A stretch of 64,000 bases of DNA from Pseudomicrostroma phylloplanum (taxonomy: Eukaryota; Basidiomycota; Exobasidiomycetes; Microstromatales). Below, one piece after another: positions 54,476 through 64,000 of the stretch. The position numbers and the translations under genes were made by a program. The first letter of the stretch is position 1. The number at the start of each line of letters is the position of its first letter. The stretch lies in contig BCHS01000008.1 in the NCBI GenBank assembly GCA_039545275.1, forward strand, positions 558,001 to 622,000, read 5' to 3'. The notes beneath the pieces are model-generated. The model had not been told where the DNA came from, ran no database searches, and saw nothing but the letters and a program-made list of their open reading frames with translations.

Positions 54476-55624
54476 ATGTCAATCGAGGAAATCGCCGACG
54501 ACGTTCAGGACGTGAGTGCTATTGCTATCCCGGAGGACAGCGCCTGGAAAATCGGGCGTGGGGAGCTTTGCAGCTAGCTCTGAAGACGTGCAATCTGACC
54601 ACCCTTTATGCTCGTCCGCTTGCTCCTTGCCTACAGCTCAATGTCAACGCCGGACCTACCTCGGACGAGGATGCCGGCTACGACGGAGCCGACGTCGCGA
54701 TCCCTGCTTCTCTGAGCCACCGAGCTGAGCGAAAGAGCAGGAAGTCCCTCCAGGGCATTGGACTCAAGAAGGTTGCCGGAATCACCAGGGTCACCATGAA
54801 GAGGCCTCGTGGAGTGAGTATCGAGGAACTACAGAATGATCTCAGGAGGGCGTCAGTGGGTCAAGCTATCAGCGAAGGAAAGAAGCCCAGCTGTTGCTTG
54901 GCAAGGGGGGCTGAGGTGGAGGCAGTACCCAGATCTTTGGCACCTGCGATGCACTGCATTGGCCCATAGCGCCTCTTAGCAGAGGACAGAAGCCGCCTGC
55001 AAATGACTGCGATCGAGGCTACCCTCGAGCGGGCACGCTCGGATCCAAATCATAGCAGAGACGGATGCTGCTTTGGCGAGAGAACCTCAGCCTCGAGCCG
55101 ATGTCTCGTCTGTGAACTGCATGCTGATCAATGACCTGTCCATTTTGCCTCACAGCACCTCTACGTCATCCAGAACCCCGAGGTGTACAAGTCTGCCAAC
55201 TCTGACTGCTACATCGTCTTCGGAGAGGCCAAGGCTGAGGACATGTCCGCCGCTGCTCACGCCCAGGCCGCCCAGGCCCAGATGGCCCAGCAAGAGGCTC
55301 AGGAGCGAATGCTGTCCGAGCAGTTTGCCCAGAGCGTTGGATCCGGAGGAGAGAGCGCTGCAGGGAAGAAGAAGGAGGAGGAAGAGGAGGAGGATGAGAG
55401 CGAGCCCATCGACGAGGAGGGTGTCGACGCCAAGGACATCGAGCTGGTCATGCAGCAGGTCTCCTGTTCGCGCAGGAAGGCTGTCAAGGCCCTCAAGGAG
55501 AGCAACGGTGATCGTGAGTCGAGACAGGAAGAGCGGTGCCGGCAAAGAAGCGACAAAGACGATGTGGCTGACCTCGCCCTTTTTGCCCTCCACAGTCATC
55601 AACGCCATCATGAGTGCCTCCTAG
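54476..55624 (+). CDS. EGD2: Nascent polypeptide-associated complex subunit alpha (Egd2)
   Basis: Four exons, 54476-54511, 54637-54813, 55156-55513 and 55596-55624, encode 199 residues. The first exon gives [12 protein letters not shown]. The NAC domain follows: [31 protein letters not shown] joined to [13 protein letters not shown] and [16 protein letters not shown]-terminal UBA domain ([29 protein letters not shown] joined to LINAIMSAS) completes it. NAC binds nascent chains at the ribosomal exit tunnel together with the beta subunit. An acidic Glu-rich linker lies between NAC and UBA. The 342-nt intron (54814-55155) is unusually long for this window. Confidence 0.93.
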
Positions 55625-56729
55625 AGTGCGAGACCCAAAAGCACTGCATTGTATACAGATCTGGGGTGATGTGGGAGGCCGCGCGACGACTTCAATAGCT
55701 ATTTCATCAGCGCCATTGCCCATCCCATCGTCTGTTCCGGTTGTGTGGTTGTAGAGGCTACTGGGTCTTCTTCGGAGCGGAGCCCCCTTTCAGCGGACAG
55801 TCCAGGATCCATCAGCCCATTTCGACGCGACAGCATAACCCAGAGGCACGTGTGACCATATGAGCACATGGAAATGCACATTGCTCTGCATGCGAGGTCG
55901 ACAATCAGAGCATGACAATCAAGGCGTGGTAGAAGTGATCGGACGAGGGGAGGGCCAGGCTACTTGCCAATGTCCTGCGCCCGTCAGTGCCGTGCGTCTG
56001 TGTGTGTGTGTGTGCCTCCGCCAGCAGCCGCGCCTCGTGGCTTTTTTGACTCGCGACTGTTTTCTCGTTGGGTCACGTCCATTTGCCTCTGCCGTTCCTC
56101 GCTACCAATCGGCATCGTGCCTCTGCATCAACCCATCACATCGTACTCTTCACGAGGGGAGAGCTCGTGGGAGAATCACCTCACTATCTCGACCGCATTC
56201 GTGACGACCTCGATCGCCATCGCCCACCGCGGCATCCTTTGACGGCTTGCCTGGAGCTTTCCTTCACCTGCCATCAGTCCCTTCCTCCTCTTTGCTCCTC
56301 TCCGCCTCATTTCAAGCCAGCGTCTTCATCTACATTCACGATCGTCCATCACTTGCATCTACGACACCGTGACTGTTAGCTTGTATCCTCCCTGCAAACA
56401 TCTCACATCTGTCCTGCCCTGGTTGTCGATCCGCCAGTCAAGTAACGAATCTCAAGCATAGATCCCAAGTCAACTTTACCCATTGTAGCGACATCTCCGG
56501 CCGATTCCACGACGAAACCTCAACCACTCCCACAATCATCTTCAGCATCGATTGTCACTCTTTCCTCGCCTGCCGTCGCCATTACGATCACGACTACTCA
56601 ATTGACGATTGACGACTGACGACCAGCCTTACCGTATCACTTCTGAGCCTTTCAATTCAAACGATTAGCCTAAGTCATCATCTACGCAACTCATTGCCCT
56701 TGCAGACCCACCACATAGAAGCAATCGAC
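55625..56729 (+). promoter_or_regulatory. NAC alpha 3' end and long leader/promoter of the Pin4-like gene
   Basis: A 1.1-kb stretch without a supported gene. A short TG repeat lies at about 55998-56012. From about 56150 the sequence is strongly pyrimidine/CA-rich. A CAG at 56703-56705 with a preceding pyrimidine stretch (TTGCAG) looks like the acceptor of an intron in the untranslated leader, ending 24 bases before the ATG; its donor could be near 56444 but is weak. Confidence 0.4.
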
Positions 56730-59243
56730 ATGAGCAACAACGACCATCTCCAATCTCCTCTGGACTACCACTTTGGGTCCATGAGTCTCAACCAGCCGTC
56801 TGCCTCGAATGGAAACGCCTTTGCGCCCATGGCAGGCTCGGGCATGGCAGGAAGTTCGCAAAGTGCATCTGCTCGATTCGAGAGATTTTTCAACACTGGT
56901 CCACCAATGGGCGACTCGTATGGAGCTTCCAGCTTCCAAAGTGGTCTTCCACCTCATCGAGGAGGGTCACCCTCCCCATATGGGAACATTGGAGGGGCAG
57001 TACCTAGCAACGTGGGCTTGGGAGGGCTATCCGGCGGACCATTTGCTGCTGGACCATCGAGCGGGCCAGTGGGCCAGGGACCGACTGATTTCAGAGCGAG
57101 GCCGCCAATGTCAGGTCCCGGCCCTGAGCAATCTCGCGGGCCGGTCCCGCCTCAATGGAATGCCGAGCCCGCCCTCGGTGCCGGAGTGCTTGGTCTCAAT
57201 GCCGCCTCTTCTCCTGTCTCACCCAACGGTATGTTGCCTCCCATGAACGGCTTCTACACACCTCAGGCTTTCCAAGGGGCACCTCTGGTCTACCCCAACC
57301 AGCAACAGTCAATCCCTTCAGGTCTCGATCCCAACGACGAGGATGTCATTCCGACCGCCATCGTCGTCAAGAACATTCCCTTCAGTGTGAAGAGGGAGCA
57401 GCTTTTACAGATCATCGAGGATCTAGCCATCCCCATGCCTTACGCTTTCAACTACCACTACGACCAAGGCATTTTCAGAGGTCTCGCCTTTGCCAACTTC
57501 CGCTCAGCAGAAGAAGCGGACGCCGTCGTAGCTGCACTGAATGGCTTTGATGTGGCCGGCCGCAAGCTTCGGGTGGAGTACAAGAAAGTTCTCCAAGCGG
57601 GAGAGAAGGAGAGGATTGAAAAGGAAAAGGCCATCAAGCGGATGAGGAGCATGGTCATGGAGAAGGAGAGGATCAAGAGGGAGAGTGGATATGGATCGGG
57701 ATCCTTTGGCGCCGGAGAGATGCCGCCTCCTCCGCTGCCAGGGCAGGGCTCGCCCAATCCACCTCCTTCTGCGCTCAGTGGAGGTGACGCGCAAGCGTAT
57801 GGAGAGAACAAGTACACCACGTCGCCGCCAGCCTTGACAGCTGATGCTTTGCAAGCTGTCCCATCTTCCTCGGGCTACGAGGGGGATGGCAACAGTGCGC
57901 CTGACTCCGACCGCTCCAATATTGGATCTGGTCCTGGCGCATCGAAGCAGCAAGCTCGTGAAGAACTCAACCTCAATGACGCGCAAACGCTTGAGATTTA
58001 CTCTCGCGTACTCCTCTTCAAAGACGATCGGATGAGAGACGAACTGGCCTTCTCGAGGAACCTCAGCCCAGTCGAGAGGCGGACAGTGCATCTGGTCGCT
58101 CAGAAGCTCAACCTCTACCACTACTCCCTTGGCGATGGTGATGAGCGTCACGTCATTGTTGCCAAGCACGAGGTCAACACCAGTGGCGGTCAGCATCGCC
58201 CGCTCCGCTCGCAGGCATCTACTATTGGCCGGTCCAACCGTGAGACCGGCCACACCGGTGGATTCGGGATGGGAGGCAGTGGCTCGAATTCACGCAGTGG
58301 TTTGAGAGGGAAGAAGAGCGCGCCTGACATGAAGCGCAACAGAGACAGCATCAATGCGGGCCTGAGTGGGCAGGGGGGAACTCTCAATGGCTCTGCCTTC
58401 AACTTTGCAGGAGGATCCGGTAGCGGCCATGGATACGACTCCGTCAATGGCTCGATGGCCGGCAGCTTCATGGGCAGGAAGAGCAACGGCAATCTCCGAG
58501 ACAGCTACTCTTCCTCTGCCCTGGGTGGTCCAGGTCAGCGACGATCCCACCAAGGTGGAGGAGGTGTGGGTGGTGCAGCGGGTCTTCAATCGCTCTTCGC
58601 ATCACAATTCGAGGTTCCGCCAGTGCCCTCTCTGGGAGCAGCCTACCTCGGATCCGCCCCGCCCCTCTCGGCGACCATGAGCAGCCATTCGGGGAGCAGC
58701 GATGCAAACTTCCTCGTCAGGTCTGATTCGCCCCTCTCCGCCTCCTCTGCTGCCGGCTACTCCAGCCAACAGCAGCAGCCCAATGGCTACCACCACCACA
58801 CCCTCAACGGCGCTGCTTCCTCGGGAGCTTTGCGCCAGCCTCGAGGGCCTCCCACATTTAGCGGGCAAGGCCCCGCGGCATCGAATGACATTCGCAACTT
58901 TGGGCCCCGGTCTAGACTGTCGGCGCAGTCCATCACCACCGGTTCGGGCTCCTCTTCGGCTTCTTCGCATGGTGGACACTCCTCCCTCAATTTCGGATAC
59001 GACTCTTCAAGTAACGGGACCTCTCTCCTGAGTGGAAGCACTGGTGCTGGAGGCAGTAGTGGAGGGAAGATGGGAAGCGGCAGTGTCGAGGAGACGTTCA
59101 ATTCGCCGCCGCCGCATCTCGCCTCGCTTTCGGCGAATCCGTCTGGCCAGTCGTGGAGACAGCAGCACCTCAATGGAGCTTCCCCAGCCTCGGCCTCTTC
59201 GTCGACTCTGACGGAGCAGCAGCAGCAGCAGTCGAGTCACTAG
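56730..59243 (+). CDS. RRM and R3H domain RNA-binding protein (Pin4/Cip1-Cip2 type)
   Basis: A single coding exon of 837 residues from ATG 56730 (no ATG exists at the upstream frame opening, which begins with TTG). After a Gly/Ser/Pro-rich N-terminus an RRM runs about 208-285: TAIVVKNIPFSVKREQLLQ (RNP2), GIFRGLAFANFRS (RNP1), then RKLRVEYKKVL. A basic Lys/Arg/Glu helix follows (KERIEKEKAIKRMRSM). An R3H-like domain is at about 423-475: YSRVLLFKDDRMRDELAF, LSPVERRTVHLVAQKLNLYH and DGDERHVIVAK. This order matches yeast Pin4/Mdt1 and fission yeast Cip1/Cip2, linked to mRNA control in stress and DNA damage. The C-terminal half is disordered and ends in poly-Gln. Confidence 0.85.
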   Translation: MSNNDHLQSPLDYHFGSMSLNQPSASNGNAFAPMAGSGMAGSSQSASARFERFFNTGPPMGDSYGASSFQSGLPPHRGGSPSPYGNIGGAVPSNVGLGGLSGGPFAAGPSSGPVGQGPTDFRARPPMSGPGPEQSRGPVPPQWNAEPALGAGVLGLNAASSPVSPNGMLPPMNGFYTPQAFQGAPLVYPNQQQSIPSGLDPNDEDVIPTAIVVKNIPFSVKREQLLQIIEDLAIPMPYAFNYHYDQGIFRGLAFANFRSAEEADAVVAALNGFDVAGRKLRVEYKKVLQAGEKERIEKEKAIKRMRSMVMEKERIKRESGYGSGSFGAGEMPPPPLPGQGSPNPPPSALSGGDAQAYGENKYTTSPPALTADALQAVPSSSGYEGDGNSAPDSDRSNIGSGPGASKQQAREELNLNDAQTLEIYSRVLLFKDDRMRDELAFSRNLSPVERRTVHLVAQKLNLYHYSLGDGDERHVIVAKHEVNTSGGQHRPLRSQASTIGRSNRETGHTGGFGMGGSGSNSRSGLRGKKSAPDMKRNRDSINAGLSGQGGTLNGSAFNFAGGSGSGHGYDSVNGSMAGSFMGRKSNGNLRDSYSSSALGGPGQRRSHQGGGGVGGAAGLQSLFASQFEVPPVPSLGAAYLGSAPPLSATMSSHSGSSDANFLVRSDSPLSASSAAGYSSQQQQPNGYHHHTLNGAASSGALRQPRGPPTFSGQGPAASNDIRNFGPRSRLSAQSITTGSGSSSASSHGGHSSLNFGYDSSSNGTSLLSGSTGAGGSSGGKMGSGSVEETFNSPPPHLASLSANPSGQSWRQQHLNGASPASASSSTLTEQQQQQSSH

Positions 59244-59890
59244 AGCCAGGAAAGGCTCTAGAGGAAGCTCGGAACTGGACGTTCCACCCATACATGCACC
59301 ACCGTATACTTCAACGGCATATGCGCCGCATCTCAGTTGCACCTTCGAGTCTCCTCCTCTCTCGTCCTGCTCCAGCTCTGTACACCTTCTGTACGAATGC
59401 ACTCTGGCCAACCTAATGCCTTTCCTCCTTCTGCTTTCTCCTTTTTTTCATCTCCTTCTGCATTCGCATTCATGTAACCCTTTCATCAACGTCAACGTCC
59501 TCGTCCTCATCGTCGCCATCATCATCATCATCATCATCATTATCAACGTCCCCAAGCTCGCACACACCTTTTTCCTTTCTTTCACGCCACCATGATTCAC
59601 GCCCCATGCCCAAGTGTCCAATGCAATGATTAATGCCATGCTCTCCAGGAATTCTTTGACTTTGATTTGATGAAAGGAAGATCTTTTCTTCGATTCTGCA
59701 AGTGAGGGTGGGCTGGTCTGAGGTCGGCCAAACATGAGCATCCTCTACGCTTCCCCTTGCCGCTGATCCTAAGTGCTCGTCCTGGCCCACCGATTTGATA
59801 TCACCTTTGCTGTAGAGCCTACAAATCCATCGTCCTTACTCTTGTCCAGCCCGGCCCTCTCATCCCATCTCAGCTTTGAATCCCAGGAAC
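59244..59890. other. Convergent 3' region with ATC microsatellite
   Basis: Between the ends of the Pin4-like and Pet117-fusion genes. It contains a CAT/ATC triplet tract at about 59517-59540. Open frames here are translations of that repeat. No gene was recognised. Confidence 0.45.
59517..59540. repeat. CAT/ATC trinucleotide microsatellite
   Basis: About eight tandem CAT (ATC) units lie in non-coding sequence, flanked by imperfect GTC/CTC copies from about 59490. Confidence 0.8.
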
Positions 59891-61246
59891 TCAAGGTCCC
59901 TTACCCAGCACTCCCTGCGCCTTACTTCTCAATTCTTCCGCCGCGCCCTTTGCCTGACCAGACAGGCTCTGGTGGTCACCCGCGCCGGCCTTGTTCAGCG
60001 CTTCGTGGCCCTTGTTGGCAATGGCGTCGGTAGACTGGCCCTGCACGAAGCTGTACGCAAGACCGGCTGTGCCGCCTAGACCGATACCTCCACCCAGGGC
60101 ACCTCGCAGCAGACCGGTGCGGCCGACTGATGGTGGGAGAGGAGGTGGAGCAGATAGAGAGAAGGAGTGGGAGGGGAGGGGAATGGGGCATGAGTCAGTC
60201 GCTTAGCTTAGACCCCCGGCGCACAGACAGCCACGCGTCCGACCACAGGCGCAGCTCATGCTCTGTACTCACGGAAGAGCGCAGGCGTGAGCAGAGCTCC
60301 CAGCACAGCTCCGATGATGTAGTAATCGTCTCGCCTCACGGCCGCCTGATCATGGCGGTAGTTGAAGCTAGTGCTAGCCGCGTCAGTGGGGCTGAGAGTG
60401 TTGGCCCAGATGTACCCGCCTCCGTAACCAGCAGCGCCTCCAAAAAGGGGAGTCGTGAAGCTGGGCGAGAGTGAGGAAGCGGGAAGCAGAGTGCGAGAAA
60501 GCAGGAAATAGATTGTGAGAAAGCTATCCGGGTGGACATGGCCTTTCGCATAGGAATGCTGGCTACTCACTTGTGCCTGGCCAGACCCCGGAGAGAGAAG
60601 TTACCGCGCCTTGCGGCAGTGATGAAATAGAGGGGCGTGGCAGCTACTGCAAGCGCTTGCAGACCTGAACAGCGGTAAAAGCAGGCAACTCACATGACAG
60701 TCAGCACTTGTCTCCCCGTCTCTCTTGTTCAATAAGCGCCCAGTCTTTGTCTACTCACCATTTAGTCCCCACCTACCGGCAATATACCTCTTATCCTCAT
60801 CGTCTCCAAACCCTCCCTTCTCGAGCAGACTCCCAGCCTTGTCCTTAAAGTACCCCGCCTTCTTCTCCGCCTCCTCGACCATGGAGTGAGCAGCGTACTT
60901 GCTCTTGGAAGTGGGCTGCATCTTTTGGAATTCCTCTTCGCGAGCTTGGTTCAGCTCTAGGTCAGCTTGACGCTGTGCTCGCTTGGCGGCTTGACGGGCT
61001 TCGTCGCGTTCGACTCCTTTGTACATAGTCTACAGAGAGCGAAGAGGTGGCGACATATGGTCAGCTGCTATACTCCGGGTAGTGACGGCTGATCCGGACT
61101 GCCAAGGTCTGGGAGCATGTCGCGTGCACCGCACCGCATCACCAACTCACAGCCCTCTCCTGAACCTGCATGAAATGAACGCCAAAGACGGTGAGTGCTG
61201 AGAGAACAATGGAAGCGCCGAGTGTGGTCTTGGCAGTCCTTGACAT
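59891..61246 (-). CDS. Pet117-like cytochrome oxidase assembly factor fused to a multi-pass membrane module
   Basis: Five exons (61246-61151, 61029-60759, 60664-60571, 60460-60273, 60126-59891) join in frame to 294 residues. Residues 1-80 are Pet117: MSRTAKTTLGASIVLSALTV, FGVHFMQVQERA joined to TMYKGVERDEARQAAKRAQR, then AREEEFQKMQP. Pet117 is an inner-membrane factor that helps assemble cytochrome c oxidase and is normally about 80-110 residues. Here the frame continues through AEKKAGYFKDKAGSLLEKGG and RYIAGRWGLNG into glycine-rich membrane segments: LQALAVAATPLYFITAA, PLFGGAAGYGGGYIWA, YYIIGAVLGALLTPALF and RGALGGGIGLGGTAGLAYSF. The C-terminus is hydrophilic. Retaining intron 2 would stop the protein right after WGLNG. 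I do not recognise the C-terminal module; a two-gene arrangement remains possible. Confidence 0.72.
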
Positions 61247-61624
61247 AGACTAGCACAGAAGGGAGGGGATGGTAAGAGGGTACGATGGAGGGGAGGAGGA
61301 AGAGCGAGAAGGAGCGAGGGAGCAAGAGTCCTGTCTCCCAAGCCACCCGGGTGAGCGGGCGTGGCTCGTGTGGGAGAGATGCGGGGTCGGCAATGGCGGA
61401 CGACCTCGGAACACGAAGCGGAGCGTCGGAGCGGAACGGAGAGCGGCGTGAGAGCAGCAGAGGCAAAGGAAGGGGACCCTTCCACAAATCGGTCGCGTGG
61501 AGAAGGGGTGACAAGGGGGTCCGGCTATTATTACAAGTGTCAGAGGGTAGTATCGACGACAACGCATGTGAGCAGGACACCATTTCCTGCAGCTGATGAC
61601 ATCCCGGCCTCGTTCGACCGCGGC
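61247..61624 (-). other. Intergenic: Pet117-like promoter and Hir1 3' end
   Basis: 378 bp between two minus-strand genes. Overlapping open frames on both strands show no recognisable motif. Confidence 0.35.
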
Positions 61625-64000
61625 TCATCCCATGTTCTTAAGCAATTCCAAGTACGTCGTCGCCATACCTCCCAGGACGCGACTCTTACCCATGATACCA
61701 AGTAGCTCCCTACAGATCGTCCTCTTTGGAATGTCAAAGATCGTCGACTCCCACTTTTGTCGCTCTTTGCCTTCGCTTGGCGTATAGTAGATGGGCCCGA
61801 GGAACTCCCTGATCAGCTCCTCGCCCAGGCCCTTGAGGCCTTCGTCGGCAATCAAGCGCGCATAAGCTCGTAGATGGAGCTGATACTCGTCTTTGCTCGA
61901 CAGTAGGATGGCCGCTTGCATCCTCATCTCCAGGTGCCTCAACGACGTCGAGAGCGTAAAGTCTTTCGCTCGAGCAGCATCTTCGTTAGGAGGCTTGACG
62001 GCAGGCTTGACCCCAGTCTCTCCTCTAGCAACGACGAGTGAGTTGATCTCGCTTTCAATCGCCTTGACAGGCTCTCTCCATCGGCCCCCTGAGTCTGCAA
62101 CATTGAAACCCCCGCTGGACGTTAGGTCGCCGTTGGCGCTTCCACTGCCTCCGGCTCCTCCACGGCCCCGACTTCGTCCGTCCCAAAGAGGGCTACAGTC
62201 GGCGAACCAACCGCTGGCAATAAGAGTCCAAGAATTCTTGTTCGGGTCAATTGTCCAGGCCTGCTCCGTCTTCAAGATCATGACCGGAGAGCCGTTGCTG
62301 TGCAGGATGATGTTGTGGACATCATCTGGTCCTGCCAGCAGGCTGAGGCAGCTGATGGGTCGATGAAGCTCCCTGTCTTCTTGCAGGTTCCATCGATGCA
62401 GGCAACCAGCGCTCGTAATGACCATCAATACCGCTCCTCTACCTTCCATTAGGCAGACAGGACTATCGAGAGCTATTGTGCCTACCCTTCGCCCTTTGCT
62501 CGTATAGATCAGGATGTGGCCATCACTTTGGGCTACGGTCACGTAGGCTATGCTGAGAGCGCAGCGCAGAACGAAGGTGGAGAGAAAGTCCATCCACTGG
62601 ACCTTTCCGCTCGTTGCTTCTGCATCGTACACGATGAGCTCTGCAGGACGGCTGCCATCGTAGTTGCGGACCTCCACGACTCCTCCGCCCTCTCCCTCTC
62701 GGCGTAAAGTGCCCATCACGGGAGGCAGCGACAGTGCCTTTGGAAGACCTTTACTGAAGAAGTCTCCATCGTCTCCTGGCCTGACGAGAGCACCCGAGCT
62801 CGTCGTCTCGCGAGGGAGATCGCTTCCCAGTATACGACCCTCTTTGCCTCTGCCCTTGGCCACGCGGGAGGCAGCGAGAGCGGCATCAAAGGACTGATCT
62901 GACTGGTACGTCGTCGGCATAGGGGTATCGCTGAAGGCCGCGAGTGAGCCTTGTTGTTGCTGGAGTTGCTGGAATTGGAGGAACTGCTGGTATTGCTGAA
63001 ATTGCTGATGTTGCTGGAGCTGCTGTTGCGGAGTCTGTTGGGGTAGCTGCTGTTGCTGAGGCACGAAAACACTCGAAAAGGTCTGCTGCGATGGCATGAC
63101 AACAGATGTGGCAGACGGGCCAGGTATATCTAGGTCCATACGGGTATCAGCGGTAACAATGTTACTGCTACTGGCAGGAGGAGCGCTGTATGCCGCCCCG
63201 CTCTCATCTCCTAGAAGCGTGGGCTTGATCCTGCGTTTGCCGTTTGCCAGAATCTGAATCTGCTGATCGAGTCGCTGCGCACCGGCTTTGGCATTCGCAG
63301 GTGGTGGTAGAGACGGTCCCCCCGATGCTGATGGAATGGCCCGTGCCGGCTGAATGCTAGCTCGAGCTGGTTGAATCGACGATCCAGCCTTACGGGGCTG
63401 TAGTACATTAGGTCGCTGCAAGGTTCCACCCATGTTCTGAGGAGCTAGCGATCCAGCCCGCAGCATCGTCTGAATATTGGGTCGTTGATGGTAGCTACGT
63501 GAGAGTGGCAGTGGTTCCGCCACGTCAGCCGGATCAAGAACAATCGCTGCAACAGAGCCTGCCGTGGATGAGGCATATAGCGTTACGCCATCCGAGGCCC
63601 TGTCATTCAAGGTCATTAAGAGACAAAGAGGTGAGCGGGGAAGTTTGATATCGGCCCCGAATCGCAGCGACTTACCAAGCAAGATCAGTCACCTGCCTGT
63701 CAAAGACATCCTTCAATACCAGCAGTGGCTTGTCGATGCCTGTGATCCAGATGCTGATACTCTGGTCCCTCGATCCGATGGCGACGATTGTGGCAGGGGC
63801 AGAATCAGGTCGAGAGCCGTGCAACCTGAAGAGCCTGGGAGAAAAGGCGCATACAACGACGCTATCTTCGTGTCCAACGAGCTTCAGATCCGTTGCCCAC
63901 GTCTTCCTCTCGATGACGCTAGCAACAAAGACGGGTCCACTCATTGCATTGGCAGCGATGATGTAGCCACCATCGGGCGACCACGACGGCCTGCCAAAGA
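61625..64000 (-). CDS. HIR1: Histone chaperone Hir1/HIRA (partial, 5' end outside window)
   Basis: Two exons are visible, from the window edge to 63676 and 63599-61625, about 766 residues; the start lies beyond 64000. The first part holds WD-repeat strands: RPSWSPDGGYIIAANAMSG, LVGHEDSVVVCAFSP, IVAIGSRDQSISIW and RQVTDLAW joined across the intron to ASDGVTLYASS. The HIRA B-box-like NGKRRIKPTLLGD (63210-63245), which binds Asf1, follows. The C-terminal HIRA domain follows (ALSIAYVTVAQSDGHILIY, CLMEGRGAVLMVITSAGCLH). The complex deposits H3-H4 independently of replication. Between B-box and C-terminal domain a poly-Gln tract (about 62945-63060) is inserted. Confidence 0.85.

Noticed and set aside
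56694..56729. Earlier start of the Pin4-like protein at 56694
   Set aside because: The codon there is TTG, and the TTGCAG nearby looks like a splice acceptor in the leader. The first ATG is 56730.
1..64000. Mobile elements, CRISPR arrays, or a biosynthetic gene cluster
   Set aside because: No transposase, reverse transcriptase, terminal repeats, regularly spaced direct repeats, or NRPS/PKS genes were seen; the only repeats are microsatellites and low-complexity coding tracts.

Overview
The window is eukaryotic nuclear DNA from a fungus. Genes are densely packed on both strands, GC-rich, and interrupted by a few short introns (mostly 60-125 nt) with GTGAGT-type donors and CAG/TAG acceptors. 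The gene content (CSN5, Gup1, Pal1, Kre9/Knh1-like and RlpA-like secreted proteins, kinesin with long tail) and intron style suggest a basidiomycete, most likely one of the Ustilaginomycotina (smut relatives). That placement is an inference. I see no tRNA or rRNA gene, no CRISPR array and no transposon. There is one ambiguous base (N at 34961).

Layout, left to right. 655-2928 (+) Pal1-family polarity protein; 3520-4772 (+) phosducin-like/TXNDC9 (Plp1); 4909-7353 (-) mitochondrial Irc3-like helicase; 7697-11373 (-) kinesin; 12119-13183 (+) RNA polymerase III subunit Rpc25; 13432-17019 (-) SMP/C2 membrane-contact protein; 17572-21373 (+) arrestin-like trafficking adaptor with a repeated tail; 21851-24186 (-) FAD/NAD-binding oxidoreductase; 24647-25385 (-) secreted Kre9/Knh1-like protein; 25679-27298 (-) Trm10 and 27472-30303 (+) Grc3, a divergent RNA-processing pair. 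A gene-free 2.4 kb stretch precedes 32683-33223 (+), a small secreted RlpA-like protein. Then 34289-37319 (+) Mgm1 dynamin; 37674-39050 (-) CSN5; 39406-41570 (+) Gup1 MBOAT protein; 41786-43006 (-) Ctf8 with a large insert; 43503-46079 (-) m-AAA protease; 46615-47811 (+) unknown multi-pass membrane protein.

48278-53575 holds three acyl-CoA-ligase-type genes in a row: a succinyl-CoA-ligase beta-like gene whose ATP-grasp part is largely missing, head-to-head with a succinyl-CoA-ligase alpha-like gene that keeps its catalytic His, then a peroxisomal (SKL-ending) long-chain acyl-CoA synthetase. The window ends with 54476-55624 (+) NAC alpha, 56730-59243 (+) a Pin4/Cip1-type RRM-R3H protein, 59891-61246 (-) a gene whose N-terminus is Pet117 and whose C-terminus is a glycine-rich multi-pass membrane module, and 61625-64000 (-) Hir1/HIRA, cut by the window edge.

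Most genes are housekeeping and not functionally clustered, though mitochondrial biogenesis (Irc3, Mgm1, m-AAA, Pet117) recurs. The two observations I rate highest are the degenerate beta / intact alpha ligase pair and the Pet117 fusion. All exon junctions were deduced by reading splice consensus and frame, not from transcripts.
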